From the NCBI GenBank assembly GCA_047967505.1, contig CM106539.1: a stretch of 64,000 bases of DNA, one strand, 5' to 3'. Every line of letters begins with the position of its first letter. The first letter of the stretch is position 1. A program made the position numbers and the translations under genes. The stretch is from Dipteris shenzhenensis. Its lineage: Eukaryota > Polypodiophyta > Polypodiopsida > Gleicheniales. Of the stretch, positions 62,933-64,000 are shown in pieces. Below the pieces are notes generated by a model that was not told the origin of the DNA, did not search any database, and saw only the letters and a list, made by a program, of their open reading frames with translations.

Positions 62933-62947
62933 TGGTATTAGAGCACG
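62933..62947 (+). other. Copia primer-binding site
   Basis: tggtattagagcacg two bases behind the LTR. Confidence 0.7.
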
Positions 62948-63204
62948 TTGCCCCCACTCCCACACCACTCCCGTGTCTCCCCTGCCCCTGTGCTTCAATT
63001 TTGTCGCGAAAGACTTCACTTTTGTCACAAAAAACTTGGCCAACACAGCTCATTTTTGCTGGCAGCCACCTCCTACACGGTCCTCTTGCTTGGGCCCACA
63101 TATGGAGAAGTTCTACTGCTATTCTAGACTTGGGCAACCAGTTTTTGAAGTTCTTTTTTGCTAATTACGTCCTGCTTTGGACCAGCCACCACCTCTTACA
63201 GGGT

Positions 63205-63275
63205 CATGGTTGTTAAGACACCAGTGTCTATGATAAGACACTTAAGACACGTGTCTTACCTTAAGACACATCTAG
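63205..63275. repeat. aagacac / gtgtctt inverted repeats
   Basis: Several aagacac copies and their complement (aagacacgtgtctt is a perfect palindrome at about 63243) could form hairpins. Confidence 0.7.
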
Positions 63276-63479
63276 ACACCCTTGAAATTTTATAAAACTT
63301 GATAGCCCTAAACTTTTGTATTTTGGCACTTTGGCACTTTGGACTTTGGACATTACAATTCAGCACTTTGGACTTTGCAAATTTGCCATCCATCACTGAT
63401 CTTGACAGTGGAGTCAAGGTCAATAGTGGCGGTATCAATGGTCACTTTGGAGCTAAGTATTGGCAATGACCTAGTAAAT

Positions 63480-64000
63480 TCAGATTAGGATGAGAATATC
63501 ATTCCGGGCCCAAGACAAGGGCCCAAGACAAGGGGCTGACAAGTCGGCTGATGTGGGGCGTGGTTGGGCTGGTCCAAGCGGCTGGCTTTTACAGGGAAAT
63601 GGGCTGAGCCCCAGTCAGCTATCCAGTCCGCCCTTGTAGGGCTGGCTGGTCCGTTTTTTGAAGGGCCCTGGGGCCTATATAAGAGGAGCCATTTGGCGGT
63701 GGGGTGGGGTGTACTTAGGGTTTAAGAAGTTTCCACATGGTCAGCATGATGGCTGCCATGTGAGCAGTAGTCAGACAAAGCAAAAGAGAATTGAGAGAGT
63801 ATCTGGCAATGGGGAGCCTCCATTGAGGGCAGATCTGGTAGAACAATGTCCAGAGGCTGTCCACGGATGGAGAGGGTCAGATTGTGCAGGGCATTCAGCA
63901 AGTAATGGCTGTGATGATGCAGGGACGACGTCAGCCCTGTAGCGAAGGGTACAGGAGCAGGTACAGGCCTGTCTGAAGGAGATCCGGGGCCTGGAACAGG
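63480..64000 (+). other. Possible promoter/leader of an unidentified element
   Basis: GC-rich sequence with a cctatataagagg TATA-like box at 63675. An open frame at 63658-63942 has no recognised homology. It may be an LTR of an element continuing past 64000. Confidence 0.3.

Overview
This is nuclear DNA from a land plant with a large, repeat-rich genome. The evidence is spliced GT-AG exons of a plant-type DNA ligase IV, Copia elements primed by plant-type Met-tRNA sites, and several plant-type LINE families. Introns of 15-24 kb fit a fern, lycophyte or gymnosperm better than a compact angiosperm. The sequence alone does not settle the lineage.

The one recognisable host gene is DNA ligase 4 (LIG4), on the minus strand across almost the whole window. 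Seven coding exons (61008-61088, 60815-60900, 60560-60696, 44391-44465, 44176-44267, 20406-20477, 5480-5559) have matching phases and GT-AG borders. They encode a continuous stretch from the DNA-binding domain into the adenylation domain, including the active-site KFDGDR and the ILDGEM motif. These 623 coding bases are spread over 55.6 kb by introns of about 16.1, 23.7 and 14.8 kb. The 5' and 3' parts of the gene lie outside the window.

The introns are nested retrotransposons. LINE-A (L1-like ORF1p, endonuclease, RT, C-terminal zinc knuckle, pyrimidine tail) is at 3.0-3.8, 6.4-9.4, 19.8-20.0, 21.4-30.5, 33.7-34.6, 38.5-38.8 and 60.0-60.3 kb. LINE-B (zf-RVT type, poly(A) tail) is at 5.8, 9.4-10.1, 11.2-13.4, 15.1-17.1 and 30.9-33.0 kb. 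LINE-C is at 45.6-49.1 and 51.1-59.9 kb, including a nearly complete element (54313-59944) with a perfect 16-bp target-site duplication. An ORF1-only 'half-LINE' E lies at 30.5-33.7 kb and was hit twice by LINE-B. LTR elements are two gag-only Copia elements (34937-37871 and 39410-42249), Gypsy gag and pol fragments, and two lone Copia LTRs with primer-binding sites.

The most notable patterns are these. LINE-A copies abut (TC)n tracts and LINE-C copies abut (AC)n/(GT)n tracts at nearly every 5' end, so LINE pieces form head-to-tail trains. The LINE-A/E 3' ends carry a small hairpin whose stem changes in a compensatory way between subfamilies. A LINE endonuclease is fused in frame to a Gypsy RT/RNase H segment. 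I found no rRNA, tRNA, CRISPR or organellar genes.
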